This document shows, one piece after another, positions 1 through 12,195 of a stretch of DNA of 64,000 nt. Source of the stretch: Pseudevernia furfuracea (lineage: Eukaryota; Ascomycota; Lecanoromycetes; Lecanorales; Parmeliaceae). The notes under the pieces were generated by a model. That model was not told the DNA's origin, made no database searches, and saw nothing but the letters and a program-made list of their open reading frames with translations. Location of the stretch: positions 1,736,001-1,800,000 of the forward strand of contig JAIUPT010000033.1 in NCBI GenBank assembly GCA_022315425.1, written 5' to 3'. Both the position numbers and the translations under genes were made by a program. Positions within the stretch are counted from its first letter, which is position 1. Each line of letters opens with the position of its first letter.

Positions 1-778
1 ACAAGGCGGCGTTGGCATCTGCATTGGTTTCCACTGCTGACTTGTGCAGCTTAATGAGTTCATCTGAGAAGTATGTCAGTGGTATGAAGACACCAATGTG
101 AGGGCGCTTGCCTTTCTCAATGTCCACACGAGCGGCCTGGCACATCACCATTGCGTTCTGTCTGCTATTGCTGTAGCTTGTCCACCATTGTGGCTTCGAT
201 TCCAATGACATTAGACAAAGGCCCAGCTGATCCCTACGAACATGTTTGAAGCCGCTGGTTTGGTGGATGTTTACACCCGGTGAAACATCTAGCGATTTAC
301 ATGCCTGAGGGACTGCTGACCCAGCACTCACAATCTCGCACATCGCCAATTGAGCAGCGTAGACCGATCTCATGTCCTCGAGTGAGTCTTCTGCGTTCTG
401 ATTCGAACCATCAACGGTATGACATGAATCAAGCAATGTAGATGCGGCGAGTCGATTGCAGGATGGTGAACCTTGCAACGAAGAGAGGAGCTGAAGTGCA
501 TGGGTGTAGATGCCGGTCTGGTCGGCAGGCTCGGGTCTGATGAGGGCTGTGATATCTTGATCGAGGCCGAGTATGCGACGTTCTTTACTGGCCGAGGCAT
601 CTGATAGCCTGTCAGTGGTTTTTATTCGGTAGAAGTTGGCCTTGACTCCGACTCAATGGACGAAGCACTTACCCTTGACCCTCGTTTTCGAAAATCCAAA
701 AGCCCTTGAAGGAGGAAGAAGAAGCAGAAAGATAGCAACAATTGCCAAACAGCAATTGCATTTCAAAGTGGAACCCAT
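1..778 (-). CDS. kar5: Nuclear membrane fusion protein Kar5/Tht1, N-terminal part (cut by window edge)
   Basis: Kar5 proteins act in the nuclear envelope/ER during nuclear fusion (karyogamy) after mating. Two exons are seen: 673-778 and 600 down to the window edge, with a GTAAGT...CAG intron at 601-672. The 235 visible residues start with a hydrophobic signal peptide (about residues 8-27). A cysteine-containing domain follows with Cys83, Cys95, Cys123 and Cys136, the blocks CNRLAAS, YAAQLAMCEI and QWWTSYSN, and the alternating polar pattern of the Tht1-like family. The C-terminal coiled coils and membrane segments lie outside the window. The ATG at 778 is chosen because it directly precedes the signal peptide and no in-frame ATG gives a better one. 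Recognition is by family pattern from memory; I am fairly sure. Confidence 0.8.
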
Positions 779-1339
779 CGCTGCATACGATGTCTTCCGG
801 CAAAGAAGTGTGGAGGAAGGGAAATTGCACTTGAAGGACTTGAAGAGGACGATGGAGGATGAATAAAGATCGAAGCGGGAACGTGAATCCACTCTCATTA
901 CCTTCTTTGGCATTGGTGTGAATACGCATTCACCTTCAGAGTATCCTCAAAGTGATCTGATCAAAGGGAGAAGGGTTGTCTCCGCACTGGGATTCACGCC
1001 GGAGTAGCAACGGCGACAATGCGCACAAACAATCCTAGGCACACTTAGTCTAAGCAACGGGTTTCCCCGAAGCTCCCGTAAATTTGACCCATCAATGGCG
1101 AAGAGTCGATATATAAACAATGTAAGAGACCACAGTGGAGAAGTCGCGATTTTGCCGCGCAGTGACATGCGCTTAGCGCGGCTTTTGGCGTATTCAAAAT
1201 CGTTGTTGCAACTTGCAATCTTTTGACATTGGGAAGATTTCTTGTCTCTGAATTTGGGAACCTCAACCATCAGTATATGCTTTCGAATCATCTCGCACTA
1301 TACCTGGTGCTGGTAACGCATAACTGGTTTAATAGCGGT
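779..1339. other. Upstream region of kar5, no gene seen
   Basis: No reading frame here looks like protein on either strand. A TATATAAA-like stretch lies near 1110. The region presumably holds the kar5 promoter and one edge of the transposon island. Confidence 0.4.
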
Positions 1340-1510
1340 CAGCGCACCAGGAAAACGTTACTCGGTCCGCAATTTGACACGGCTGCATTATAGACCTGAG
1401 TATTACATGTGGATACACGAGATATTGAACACGAGAGGGTGGTGGTGTGATAGGGTCCTCGGACTTTCAAATGTTGTCTCCATTGTATTCTTCTCCATGT
1501 CAAACCTAGA
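1340..1510 (-). pseudogene. Left piece of a host gene remnant split by the Copia-type element
   Basis: The minus strand reads a protein-like stretch beginning RFDMEKNTMETTFES and running to a TAA near 1430. The same first bases (1482-1510) are repeated at 12827-12855, where minus-strand sequence further upstream (12856-13100) is also protein-like. I infer that this piece is the 3' end of one decayed gene whose remainder lies at the right side of the Copia-type element. The product is not recognised. Confidence 0.35.
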
Positions 1511-1636
1511 AAATGTGGCAAACAGCCCTACTAGCTAGTGGCTTGGCACGGCACTCACATACATGTATTCTACCTTCCTACATAGACACTCCTTAGTCCA
1601 CTCAATATCAGTCGTCTAGACCCTCTTTATTCAACA
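1505..1636 (+). repeat. Left LTR of Copia-type element
   Basis: It matches 12702-12829 with several transitions. It ends in TTCAACA directly before the primer site. Its expected start TGTTAG is reduced to TAG, merging with the target sequence CCTAGA. Confidence 0.7.
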
Positions 1637-1648
1637 GGTTATGAGCCC
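1637..1648 (+). promoter_or_regulatory. Primer binding site (half initiator tRNA-Met type)
   Basis: GGTTATGAGCCC directly abuts the left LTR. Its reverse complement GGGCTCATAACC is the anticodon stem-loop sequence of initiator tRNA-Met. Use of the internal part of this tRNA as primer is established for Copia and Ty1/copia relatives. Confidence 0.65.
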
Positions 1649-2052
1649 GGTTGCATTAGCTTCTAGGGAGTGACTCCGTGCCGTACAGATCGAACACGTT
1701 ATCCGTCAGCCGAGGGAGGAGTGCTACTAACTGACACACATCTGGCCTGCGAGGCATTACCGACTATCCGACCGTCGACCGAAGGAGGAGTGCTACTAAT
1801 CGACGTGAGTTGAGAAGGTCATAGCTGACGAGCTTGAGTACGTAACTGTGTCGTCGGCGGACGTCTGCATAGATCAGGGAAACGCATACCTAAACACCCT
1901 ACAACACCGAGTCTTCCCACCAAATCAACACCCAAATTCTGATACTCAGCCGTCACCATGAGTTCAACAATCGAGTCCTACTCCAAGCATAAGCTTCCCA
2001 TTCTCACCAAGGCAAATGCCCGTCAGTGGTTTAGTCAAGCAAAGACTACACT

Positions 2053-2326
2053 TGTAAGGGCCATGAGGTCTCTAGACATGAGGCGGCCTGTCAGAAGTTC
2101 AGGAATTCAACATACATCTAGGTCAGATCCGGGAGACTATCCCTCTGGTGCAGCTGTGCGGCTGTGCGGCTATAGCAGTCGCATAGTAAGTTTGCTTGAC
2201 ATGGGGGTGCACTCTCCCCTGCTAAATATGCTGCCTCTGAGGACTCCCATCGAGTTCCTCAGGATTCAGTCTATCTAGTAACCAATCCATCTGTTACTCA
2301 CTCACGCATGTCTAGACCTCGTTACA
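2053..2326 (+). repeat. Gypsy-1 5' LTR
   Basis: 274 bp, TGTAAGGGCC...CTCGTTACA. It is near-identical to the LTRs of Gypsy-2 and much less mutated than its own 3' LTR. Confidence 0.9.
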
Positions 2327-2476
2327 TTTCTGAATTCTGTAACTCTCGCTATCGTCGACACGGTAGTAAGGGGGATGTGCCCGTTTGATAACAATATCAC
2401 TTTCGTGACTCGCTGTCACCTCTATTTATCTCTTAATTAACGTCGACGTCGGGTCAGTCAATTTCGAATTATTTAG

Positions 2477-5400
2477 ATGGCTTCTGTAGTAGAATTACGA
2501 TCGAGATAGCAGATATCAAATCTCGAAGAGGGACAAGAAGCACTATCGAATGACATCAATGCTGACGAAGAAGAATCTAATGAGATTACTTCAGGAACAA
2601 GCGAAGAAGATGATCATGACGATATTGACTCACACACGAACGAGTCAGCAGAAACGATGTTAGACTCAAGAGAGCTTGCAACATTTCGGGTCTATCAAGC
2701 GCACGCGAAGGAGTTTGCAGCATATCAGACAAATCAAGCGTTGTCACGTCGTCGACAAGCGTCACTGAGTTACGAGACTCAGAGAATGTCAAAGAGACAG
2801 ACATCAAATCTCAAAGCGAAAGATCCAGCGTTATACAAGGGAGTCAGCCCAGCGAAATTGAACGAGTTCATTTACGAGTGTGAGCGACAATTCGCTTCCA
2901 GAGGTTTTCAGAGTGAGGAGATTCAGAAAGGTGTCACATCAATGAGCCAGTCGCAATTGCGGGAGAAGACTATCAAGAAGATCGTCTATGCTATCGATTT
3001 TCTTGAGAGTACGTCTAGAACCGATTGAAGATTTTGATTGCTTCAGAATCCAGAGGGAGCGACGTCATGAACGCATTTTAAGACGCTATTGTTCGAATTC
3101 CTGAAGAGGGACAAGAAGAAAGCATATCTTGAGACGAATAAGAAGTTGTTAGCTGCGAAGCAGAGAAAAGACGACATTATCAATGCTTTTCATGAATATG
3201 CTTACAAGCTACATATTCGTCTTAGGGCTCTAGATTCGGCGCAGACTATGACGAATCGACAGTTCTTTAACTTCATTCGAGCGCGAATACTATCGAATCA
3301 TCGAGTCGAGCTAGATAAGCTCATGATTGGATCAAGAACGATTCAAGAATTGTTAACTCAAATACGCAAATATGAGAGAGCTGCGAAAACTCATACAAAG
3401 CAGAATGAAGGCAGCAGATCTTATTTTAAGTTATCTTCGAAATCACAGAACTCGAAGAGAGACAACAAGTCGGGTCGAATAGGTAAACCAGATCAGAAGG
3501 GTCGTAACGAGATCTTAGAGTAGACAAAGACCTCTCGCAAAAAGGAGAATAAGTCTACTTTTGTTATATACAAAGACAAGCTAATAGATGAGGTTAGGGA
3601 ATATCGTTTCAAAGACAAGACTTGTTATAAGTGTGATATGTCTGATCATCGAACTGCTGAATGCATCGTCAAGGAACAAGTCATGTTCGACTCGTTCAAG
3701 ATGCTCGAGGCGACAAAAAACTAGTGAGCGCAGTGACGACTTCGAACACTATGTCTATACGAGAAGTGAGAACAGCTCCCTCCGTCGATAAATTCGAATC
3801 AATAAACATCTCGTCGAGCAATGACGATTCGAGTCGAATAGTCGAATCAGTCAAATCAAGCTTCGAGTCGAACGTCGAATCGAGCACCTCTCTATCTATC
3901 AAGGCAGAGCTCATTGTTGACGTAAGAATATGAGCGATCAAGGTTCAGACTGTGCAGCAGCGGATCAAGGAACTATCAAAGATGAATAGTCTATTCATTA
4001 AGAACACTCTAATGCAGAACGCGAGAGATAAGATCAACACTTTCAGTGCACTGACTAACAGTGATGCTGAAGTGAACATTATCAATCGTGTGACTGCAAG
4101 AAAGATGGGCTTATCGATGCTCAATATCAACATTGGGCTGAGTGCGATTCACGACAAGGCAGTTAAGATCTACGAGATACACTATATCGAATTCCAGCAG
4201 AAGAACGAACAAGGTCGAGTTCGCTACTTTCAGAACACCTTTCTCGCTGCGGACATCGACACACGAATAATTCTTGATATGTCATGACTAACCATGGCGA
4301 ATTCCAACATTGATTGAGTCAAGAGATCTTTTCAGTGAAGGACTTACACTGCGACAATAGCTCTGATGACTACGTGTCGAGTGAACATTATTGAGTCAGA
4401 GGATTTTGCTGAGCTTGCTATTAATAAGGACGCAGACTATTTCGCTATACACGTAAGTCAAATAATGAGCGCAAACGAATCTTCGATACATTAAGATCGT
4501 CAAGATCACATTGCTCGAGCAAACGTTGCTAGAACTGTGAATCTACCTTCTGAGTATGTTGAGTACTTCGATATCTTTTCTGACAGTGATGCTGTAGAGT
4601 TGCCGAGTCACGAATCTGCGAATTATGTCATCGATCTCATAGACGAGAAACAATCGTCGTACGGCCCTATTTACAGTCTGAACGAAGTAGAGCTGAACAC
4701 CTTAAGAGATTATATCGAGACCAATCTAACGAACGATTTCATACGGCCAAGCACGTTTCCGACGAAATCTTCTATCCTTTTTGTGAAAAAGTCTGACGAA
4801 GGTCTGCGCCTATATGTGAACTATCGAGAATTAAATATAATTACGATAAAGAATCGTTATCTTCTTTCTCTTGTTAACGAGTCGATTGATCGTCTGACTA
4901 TAATCAAAAGATATACACAATTGAATCTCATCGCTACATATCATCGTCTTCGTATTAGAAAGAGTGATAAATAAAAGACTGCGTTTAGAACACGTTATAA
5001 TCACTTTGAGTATCAAGTCTTGTCGTTTGGGCTGACAAATGCCTTTATAACTTTTCAAGCGTACATTAATCAAGCATTAACTGAGAAGCTAAATATCTTC
5101 TGTATTATTTATCTTAATGATATTCTTATTTACACGTAAGACATAAATGCGAAGCACGTCGAGACTGTAAAGTGGGTTTTGAACAAATTGAAGCAGCACG
5201 AGCTGTTCGTCAATCTTTAAAAATGTCGTTTCAGCACAGATGAGGTGCACTTTCTAAGATATGTTATCGCTTCGTCGAGGGTTAGCATAAAGAAAGATCG
5301 AATACAGTCAGTTAGAGACTAATCGAAGCTAAAGTCTATACGAGACATTCAGATATTCGTGAGCTTTGCGAATTTTTATCGCAGGTTCATACGTGAATTC

Positions 5401-7835
5401 AATAAGATCGCTGCTTCACTTACGAAGTTAATCAAGATCAACGTTCAAGAGAGATCGAGCTCTGATAGAGTAGTCTCTAACGCTCAACAGAATACGCGAG
5501 TCGTATTTGAGCGTACGAAGTCAAATGAAAAAAACTCGCAGAGTTTATTTATGCTTACATCTGAGATAAAGAAAGCTTTCGAAAAGTTGAAAATGATCTT
5601 TACGATCGCACCGATTCTACGACATTTTAATTCTGAGCTGTTAATAAGAATTGAGACTGATGCGTCGAACTATGTCATTGATGATATTCTAAGTTAGTTG
5701 CACGATGAATTGTGACACTCAGTAGTCTACTATTCACGTAAACAAATATCGACGAAGACGCGATATGACGTTCATGACAAAGAGCTATTAGCTATCATGA
5801 AGTCGTTTAAACACTGACGTCACTACTGCGAGAATAGTAGACACAAGATCAAGGTCTTGATAGATCATCATAATCTCAAGAGATTTATGAGCACTACGCG
5901 ACTGAATAGTCGTTAGATTCGTTGAGCGCAGAAGCTGAGTCGCTACGATTTTGTCATCGAATATCGTCAGGGAAAACATAATCTCGCGAATTCACTCAGT
6001 CGGATCCCTGACTACGAGCAAGATAATGATACTGCGAAACGCGAGAACTATCAATTGCTGAGCGAGCTGAAGCAGACGTTACGTGATTTTCGTGCTGTGA
6101 AAAGATCGGCCTTCATGACTGATTGCTTTCAAATGCTTATCGCTGAGACTCATAAAATATCTGATACATGTGAGTAGTGAGCACGCATTCGTGTCACTGT
6201 TACAGCAGAAGACCTCGCAGAGAATACTATAAACGATCAGTCGTTCGACGATATGCTCGTGAAGCTGACTCGTGAAGATGATCATGTAAAGAAGATATTA
6301 AAACAGCTGAAGCAGTCTGTTATCAACTCTCTGAGCGACCTGAGCGGTCAACTCTACAGTTATGTCGATGAACGACTGTATCATAAAGGGAAGATCTATA
6401 TCTCTGCGACGCTACGAGATGTGATTCTCGATCGATATCACGATGCTTCTCTGATAGGTCATTTCGATGCTGAAAAGACTCAGACACTAATTCAACGTAA
6501 GTACTTCTAATCGAAGCTTGTAAGGGATGTGAGCGAGCACGTTACATCGTGTTCTATATGCGCTATAATCAAGTCGTCTAGACATAAGTCGTATAATAAG
6601 TTGATATTATTGTCGACTTCTACTTATAAGTGAAAGAATATCTCATTGAACTTCGTCACTGAACTGTCGCTCTTCAAGAACTAACGTGATTATATCTACG
6701 ATTCGATTCTGATAATTGTGAATCGTCTCACGAAGATGTTATATTATATTACATAACAGTGAACAAGACGCTCGACGCGAAGCAATTCGCACAAGTACTA
6801 ATCGAGAATCTAATAAGATATTATGAACTATCTGACTCAATAGTAACGAACCGTGAATCGCTATTTATCTCTCAGTTCTGATCTAGTCTTATATACTTTC
6901 TGAGAGTGAAGCGGCGCTTATCGACTACATTTCACTCTTAGATCGATGATCAGATTAAGCGACAAAACAGTATTATGAAACAATACTTACGAGCCTTCGT
7001 CTGCTGGAAGCAGAACGATTGAATAACATGATTATTAATCGCGGAGTTTGCGTACAATAACGCAAAGAACTCAGTTACTGACATATCGTCTTTTGAGACT
7101 AACTTGGGCTACAGTCTCAGAATGTCATGGGACGAGGACATCGATTCGAAATCTCGCTCGCAGGCTGCAGTTGATAACGCAAAGTATCTATTTACACTCA
7201 TGAGTGTCTGTAAAGATACGATCTTAACTGCTTAGCAGTCACAGATCGAGTACGTGAACAAATATCGTAAGTCACGAGACTACAAAGTAGATGACTTGAT
7301 ATGATTGAATATCAAATATCTTAAGATCAAGCGGAACAGAAAGCTGGAATTCAAAAACTTCGATTCATTCCTTATCACAGACGTCATCGATTCACAATTC
7401 TATCGACTCGAGTTATCGAGCGACTGACGAATTTATAACGTCTTTTATATGTTCTTGCTGAAAAAGAACTCCTCAAAACAGAAGAAGATAAGTCAAAGTC
7501 TAGAGAATATGAAATTCGACGAAGGCGATGCACATAACTACGTGGTCGCTGACGTTGTGAATAGTGTAGTTTTTAAATCAGACGAGAATAACAAGGCAGA
7601 AGGTCTATACTATCAAGTTCACTGGAAAGAATATCCCGACTCAGAGAATACATAAGAACCCTACGAGAGAGTCTCTCATCTACGAAAGTTGTTAAATAAG
7701 TTCCATAAGAAGCACCCTAACAAGCCTACAGCCGAATCAGTAATCACCGAAAGAAAGTCACAACGACGTGTTTCAAAGAGATCTGCGTCGAAGAACAAGA
7801 GCAAGAGTATAAAAGAAAGCGTTGAACATCCGTGA
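2477..7835 (+). pseudogene. Gypsy-1 gag-pol remnant
   Basis: Gag begins at 2477. The zinc knuckle CYKCDMSDHRTAEC, the A AAA AAC TAG slippery site (3715-3724), a protease remnant (around 4040-4110), reverse transcriptase blocks (around 4740-5280), RNase H, integrase (around 6400-7300) and a broken chromodomain (around 7530-7720) follow in the same order as in Gypsy-2. The catalytic YLDD of Gypsy-2 is YLND here (near 5107-5121). Dozens of nonsense mutations are present. Confidence 0.85.
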
Positions 7836-8133
7836 TAGTGCTGCAAACGACAGTACTCTTTTGTCTATTTTCCTACCTAACGAGGAGATTTTATGATTTT
7901 AACGAGACTAGCTCAGACATTGTATAAGACGAAAGGATAGAAGTTCGAACGATATCGATTCGACTAATTGACTCGAACTCTGAATCGAATGAATTTCAAT
8001 TACTTGACGTTCGTCTGATGTTTACTGACGCATTGTGACATGGCTACAATGGGGTATCGATATACGACATGCTGTTGTTCTTTTTTCGGGCTTGCTACCT
8101 CACAGAAGCTCGTCTTTGAAAAGAGGAGATAAT

Positions 8134-8407
8134 TATAAGGGCCATAAGATCTCTAGACATGAGGCGGCCTGTCAGAAGTCCAGGAATCCAACATACATCT
8201 AGACCAGATCCGAAAGACTATCCCTCTGATGCAGCTGTGCGGCTGTGCGACTATAACAGTCGCATAGTAAGTTTGCTTGACATGAGGGTATACTCTCCCC
8301 TGCTAAATATGCTACCTCTGAGGACTCCCACCGAGTTCCTCAGGATTCAGTCTATCTAGTAACCAATCCATCTGTTACTCACTCACGCATGCCTAGACCC
8401 CGTTACA
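8134..8407 (+). repeat. Gypsy-1 3' LTR
   Basis: 274 bp. It begins TATAAGG instead of TGTAAGG and carries about 19 transitions relative to the 5' LTR. A purine-rich stretch (GAAAAGAGGAGATAAT) precedes it. Confidence 0.9.
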
Positions 8408-9607
8408 ACACTAGAGGCCAAAGATATCGAATATGTTCTTACCGTCACACGAGAAGTCTATGCCTATGTCGATCCCAACCTTCCACTTAACGCGATCCAG
8501 CTGAGAGAATTCAAGAAGGACGACGCCAATGCTCGTCTCATTATCTTACAAGGTCTCGACGAGTTTAGTCAAGAAGATGTGAAAGAAATGACAAACACCA
8601 AGGCAATATAAGAACATCTTCAGAGCAAATTCAAGAACAAACGACCTACGACTAGCCTGGCAATTCTACGAGACTTAACAAACTACACTTTCACGGAAGA
8701 TCAGAAGATTTCTGAGACTTGAAATAACATCAAAAACAAGAAACGTCATCTAAGAGAGATCAACCCTGATGTGACCAAGGCTTTTTCCGAGACTCAGTGC
8801 TTTCAAATCCTTCTGAACTCCCTTCCCGAAGCCTACACGTCATTGACTGACAGTCTTATAACTTCCTCCTTCAGCTCGGACGAGAAGCTTCAGAAGCTTA
8901 TGAACAAAAAAGACACTCTCACAAACTCCGATGCTACTGCAATGACTGCATATCGAAAATCCTTCAAGACCTTCTGTTTTCTTTGTCACGATACACATCT
9001 CGTGGCCCAGTGTTCAGAGCTCTTCAAAGCACAGATCTACATTAAGAAGGAATTGACGAGAGCCAGAAGCAAATCTCGAAGCAAGAGTAGAGACAGAAAG
9101 AATCGTCGTCATAGTCACAGTCATAGTTCCTTCAATTCTAACTCTACATCCTTAGAATCATCGTCAGAGAGCGAGAATAACAAGAAGAAGAAGAAGGAAA
9201 AGAATATTATATTCAAATCCTCTCTCAAGAAGCCTGACAAAGAAAAGAAGAAGAAGTTCAAATCCAGGATCAAGAATCATGCCCATATCGCTGTCAGCGA
9301 TATCAGTGACTCGTTCGATTCCCAGTTCACATATGCGGCCTACGGAGCATTGTTCGAAAGCGACTCGGATTCGGAATCTGATGAGGAGGAAAAGAAGGTC
9401 ATGGCTTTCATTGCTGCTGCTGAGAAAGATATACCAGCTATAAGAGAGTTATTGTCACAAACAAGAGCACGTGCGAAGGCCCTTCGTGACTCCGAAGTAT
9501 CACGACAGCAGCGAGGGGCCCAATTAAGTTCTTTATGAGACTTCGACCCTAAGACAGAACTGCTACGGCCACAGGGTACTCAGTTAGGGGGAGTGGTTTC
9601 TGAGCAG

Positions 9608-9788
9608 TGTTACGGCCGTACCCTGCATCCCTTGACACCGGCTAGACGCTAGGCCCATGGGAGCCTAGCCTAGCCTTGGCGGAGGCCTTGCCTCCTACAT
9701 ATACAGAGCCTCCCTCCTAGATAGTTCGGTAGACTCTTTATCCTCGTCTACTCATACCCCTATGATCCTTCTAGGCCTGGTCCTGACA
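9608..9788 (+). repeat. GagLTR-A 5' LTR
   Basis: 181 bp, TGTTACGGCCGTACCC...GGTCCTGACA, apparently identical to 12196-12376. It starts TG and ends CA. Confidence 0.9.
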
Positions 9789-10239
9789 TTATAAAGAGTC
9801 TCCTTCGTACGCCACCCGGCGAAGAGAATTGACGGGCTTATTTCTTCCTGCTCGGAGCAAGTGACCGAGCCTGATAAAGAATACACTGGGTATTTCTACC
9901 ATACAGACACCTCATTACATTACAAACCACCTACATCATTCGAAAGAACCTTCATTACACCCACCTCCGCAAGAAAACCTTCTCTGAGCGAACACTGCTT
10001 CTCCGCCTTCTCTGCTCGCAAATTCTGCCCCGCCTGGGCTTCACACCTGAATTTGCAAACAAATCACCCCCTCAGAATAACACCTTCACAAAGAACACAC
10101 TTCAAAGCATTCACATTCTTTGCTAGGTGTCAAACGGTTAACAAATAAAAAAGTTGCATGGGAAACAAAGAAATTCGGCATCCCGCACCAATCCCAACAC
10201 CGAAATTCCTACACTCAACACCAAAAAACTTCTCAAACA

Positions 10240-11370
10240 ATGGCTTCTTCCTCCACCCAGCCATTTCCCTCTATCAAATACATTCCGCCTCATCGACGTC
10301 GAAATTCTTCTTCTTCTAGGCCTGGTTCGCGGTCAAACTCCCCTACATATCGCCGCGGCCAGCCCTACCTTACATTCGAGGACCTACATACCAAATTCTC
10401 ACCACCAAATTCGCCTCCGCTCCGCATGCCAAGAGTACAGCGATCCTTGTCTGCTGAGGATCTCTTTCAGCGATACCATACTCAGCAGCAATCTCAGAAT
10501 GGGCCGATGCAAGGCCATGATCCACCTCCTTCTCGACCACCGCTAAGACAGCGGTCTTTCTCGCCTTTCAGGCAGTCACCAAGACCAACACTTAGTCCGA
10601 GGCTACCGGATCCACCTGTTTTCACCGGCACCAATAGCCACGTTCAATTTGATGACTGGAAAATGAGGATTCTGGACAAGCTTGACCACAATGGTGACCA
10701 CTATCCCCTCGAGTCATTCAAGATTGCGTACATTATTGCCCGCCTCGGGGGAGAGGCAAGTCAACACGTGTCTTTTAGACGACGACATCGTTCTTATTCG
10801 ACAGTCAACGAACTTCTGGATCACCTTATCGATTTATACGAAATACCTCTGTCCATTATTTCACACACAAATTGGCATGCTTTCAAGAAATTGACGCAAG
10901 GTAATCAGCCTTTTCCAGAGTTCTATAGAGCTTTTATGAAATGCACTCGTCTATGTGACGAGGAGGAGGACCTTATGAGACATCTCGCAATGAAATCAGA
11001 GCTTCGTTCTCTTGACCAGAGCGATGCCCTAGACACTTACATAATGAAGACAAAACCTCAGCTAAAGACGTACATAATGATGAGACAACTTCACTATCAA
11101 CAATTCGCTGAAGGCTTGGCTGAGAGGAAAGCAGCAAAATTCGCCGAGCAATACGCTAAAGCAAAAGCTGAGGCTTACGCAAAGAAGGGCAAGTACGCCA
11201 TTATTGCCCGCCCAGACCCTGCTCTCGATTTTCATGGACTTCCACAATGGGACGAAGATGACGAACTTGCTATGATAAACTGGACCTATTCTCAGAAGCA
11301 CGGCAAACCGTCAGTCGCTGGGCTGAGTCGCCAGGAGTATTACGACTTGGAATGTCAGGGTCATATATGA
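10240..11370 (+). CDS. Gag-like capsid protein of GagLTR-A (intact)
   Basis: A 376-residue frame starts at the ATG at 10240, after an Ala/Cys-rich leader. The first 140 residues are Ser/Pro/Arg-rich with repeated RPGSRSNSP-like stretches, suggesting a flexible basic region. A retrotransposon-gag-like helical domain follows (about residues 145-290), with the landmarks FDDWKMRILDKL, ARLGGEAS and FPEFYRAFMK, typical of Ty3-type capsids. The C-terminal part holds a Lys/Ala-rich helix (AKFAEQYAKAKAEAYAKK) and an acidic segment. No zinc knuckle, protease or later domain follows before the stop. The expected role is forming particles that are loaded with element RNA, with enzymes supplied by another element. 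Expression is unknown. Confidence 0.8.
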   Translation: MASSSTQPFPSIKYIPPHRRRNSSSSRPGSRSNSPTYRRGQPYLTFEDLHTKFSPPNSPPLRMPRVQRSLSAEDLFQRYHTQQQSQNGPMQGHDPPPSRPPLRQRSFSPFRQSPRPTLSPRLPDPPVFTGTNSHVQFDDWKMRILDKLDHNGDHYPLESFKIAYIIARLGGEASQHVSFRRRHRSYSTVNELLDHLIDLYEIPLSIISHTNWHAFKKLTQGNQPFPEFYRAFMKCTRLCDEEEDLMRHLAMKSELRSLDQSDALDTYIMKTKPQLKTYIMMRQLHYQQFAEGLAERKAAKFAEQYAKAKAEAYAKKGKYAIIARPDPALDFHGLPQWDEDDELAMINWTYSQKHGKPSVAGLSRQEYYDLECQGHI

Positions 11371-12195
11371 CAACAGTGTCAGAACCAGTGACATGTAGTC
11401 GACAAGCATCGGAACCAGCGGCAAGCACGAATACTTGCCATTTGGACTGCTGCGGGCATGGACAACGAGACAATTGGCTGCAGCAGGCATGAGATCTCCA
11501 AGTCGCCAAATCAGGCCTAGCGCAGTCAAATCAGCATGCGATGCAAAGACCCCGGCAATCGCCTCAAATTTGGTTCCTCAGAAGGGCGCCAAGACTCCAT
11601 TTTTCACCATGCCAAAAACCAGTGCTCAGCGACTGAGTTTTCAACAACAACGTCAAGTAACGCCTTCCTTCTTCGCATCACCTCGAGCTATAGTCTATGG
11701 CTACCGACGCCATCATAGCCGGAGGCCCGAAGCGTGTTGTTGATGACGTCGTCGCCCTCGGTGGATTTGGCCTCATGGAGAAGACTGCGCCAAAACCATT
11801 TGATATTGGATTAAGGTTTAAGGTTCGGGCGGTTCGGAAGGCCTCAGCCAATCACAGGCCTTCATTTCTGGATTTCTTCTCCGCCCGAAAATCGAATATC
11901 AAATGGCTGCTGCATGGCAAAACACGTCCTTGGCCACCATTTCTTCAATTCTTCACCAATGGAGGCCATTCCTGGACCCCTGCGACCGCATGACGTCATG
12001 CTAGCGACATGGCATCGCCAAAACGTCACCGCCGCAGGTTCACCACCAGGGTCACCGACAAAACGAGCGCTAGGGTCAAAAGTTCTTTCTTTTTTATGAT
12101 TTTTCAGCGACCAAGCATGCATGGCGTTTGTTTTTCTTCTTCTTTTCGTCTTTTCTATCGCACTGGGGACCAGCGCTTCTTCCGAGGGGGGGTAG
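11371..12195 (+). other. Non-coding 3' half of GagLTR-A
   Basis: About 0.8 kb between the gag stop and the 3' LTR. Small frames exist but none resembles a pol domain. Stretches such as GACGTCGTCG and repeated CGCCGC-type triplets give it a different, more GC-balanced character than the neighbouring mutated elements. It may hold signals for packaging or priming, but nothing specific is visible. Confidence 0.5.

Larger units (their letters stand above)
2053..8407 (+). mobile_element. Gypsy-1: Ty3/gypsy chromovirus copy, heavily mutated
   Basis: A 6355-bp element is bounded by 274-bp LTRs (2053-2326, 8134-8407) and flanked by the 5-bp target duplication ACACT (2048-2052, 8408-8412). It interrupts the Copia-type gag frame. 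Gag and pol regions align along their length with Gypsy-2 at 13852-20201 (offset about 11.8 kb). Many in-frame stops break them, largely where Gypsy-2 or family patterns have Trp or Gln codons. The two LTRs differ at about 19 sites, all transitions. It cannot encode proteins now. Confidence 0.9.
1958..9538 (+). pseudogene. Gag-like protein of the Copia-type element, split by Gypsy-1 and carrying two stops
   Basis: The frame runs 1958-2052 and continues exactly in phase at 8413-9538 once Gypsy-1 and one copy of its ACACT target duplication are removed, giving a virtual length of about 406 codons. The middle resembles the UBN2/Copia gag domain. Near 8984-9022 is a variant zinc knuckle, CFLCHDTHLVAQC (spacing C-X2-C-X3-H-X4-C, one residue short of the usual retroviral type). 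An Arg/Ser- and Lys-rich low-complexity tail and an acidic segment follow. TAA near 8609 and TGA near 8720 interrupt it, both at positions where tryptophan would fit, as expected of G-to-A repeat-induced mutation. No pol frame follows. Confidence 0.65.

Noticed and set aside
2053..8407. Gypsy-1 and Gypsy-2 as one segmental duplication of the same insertion
   Set aside because: They have different 5-bp target duplications (ACACT, TAAAG) and sit in unrelated host elements, so they are independent insertions.
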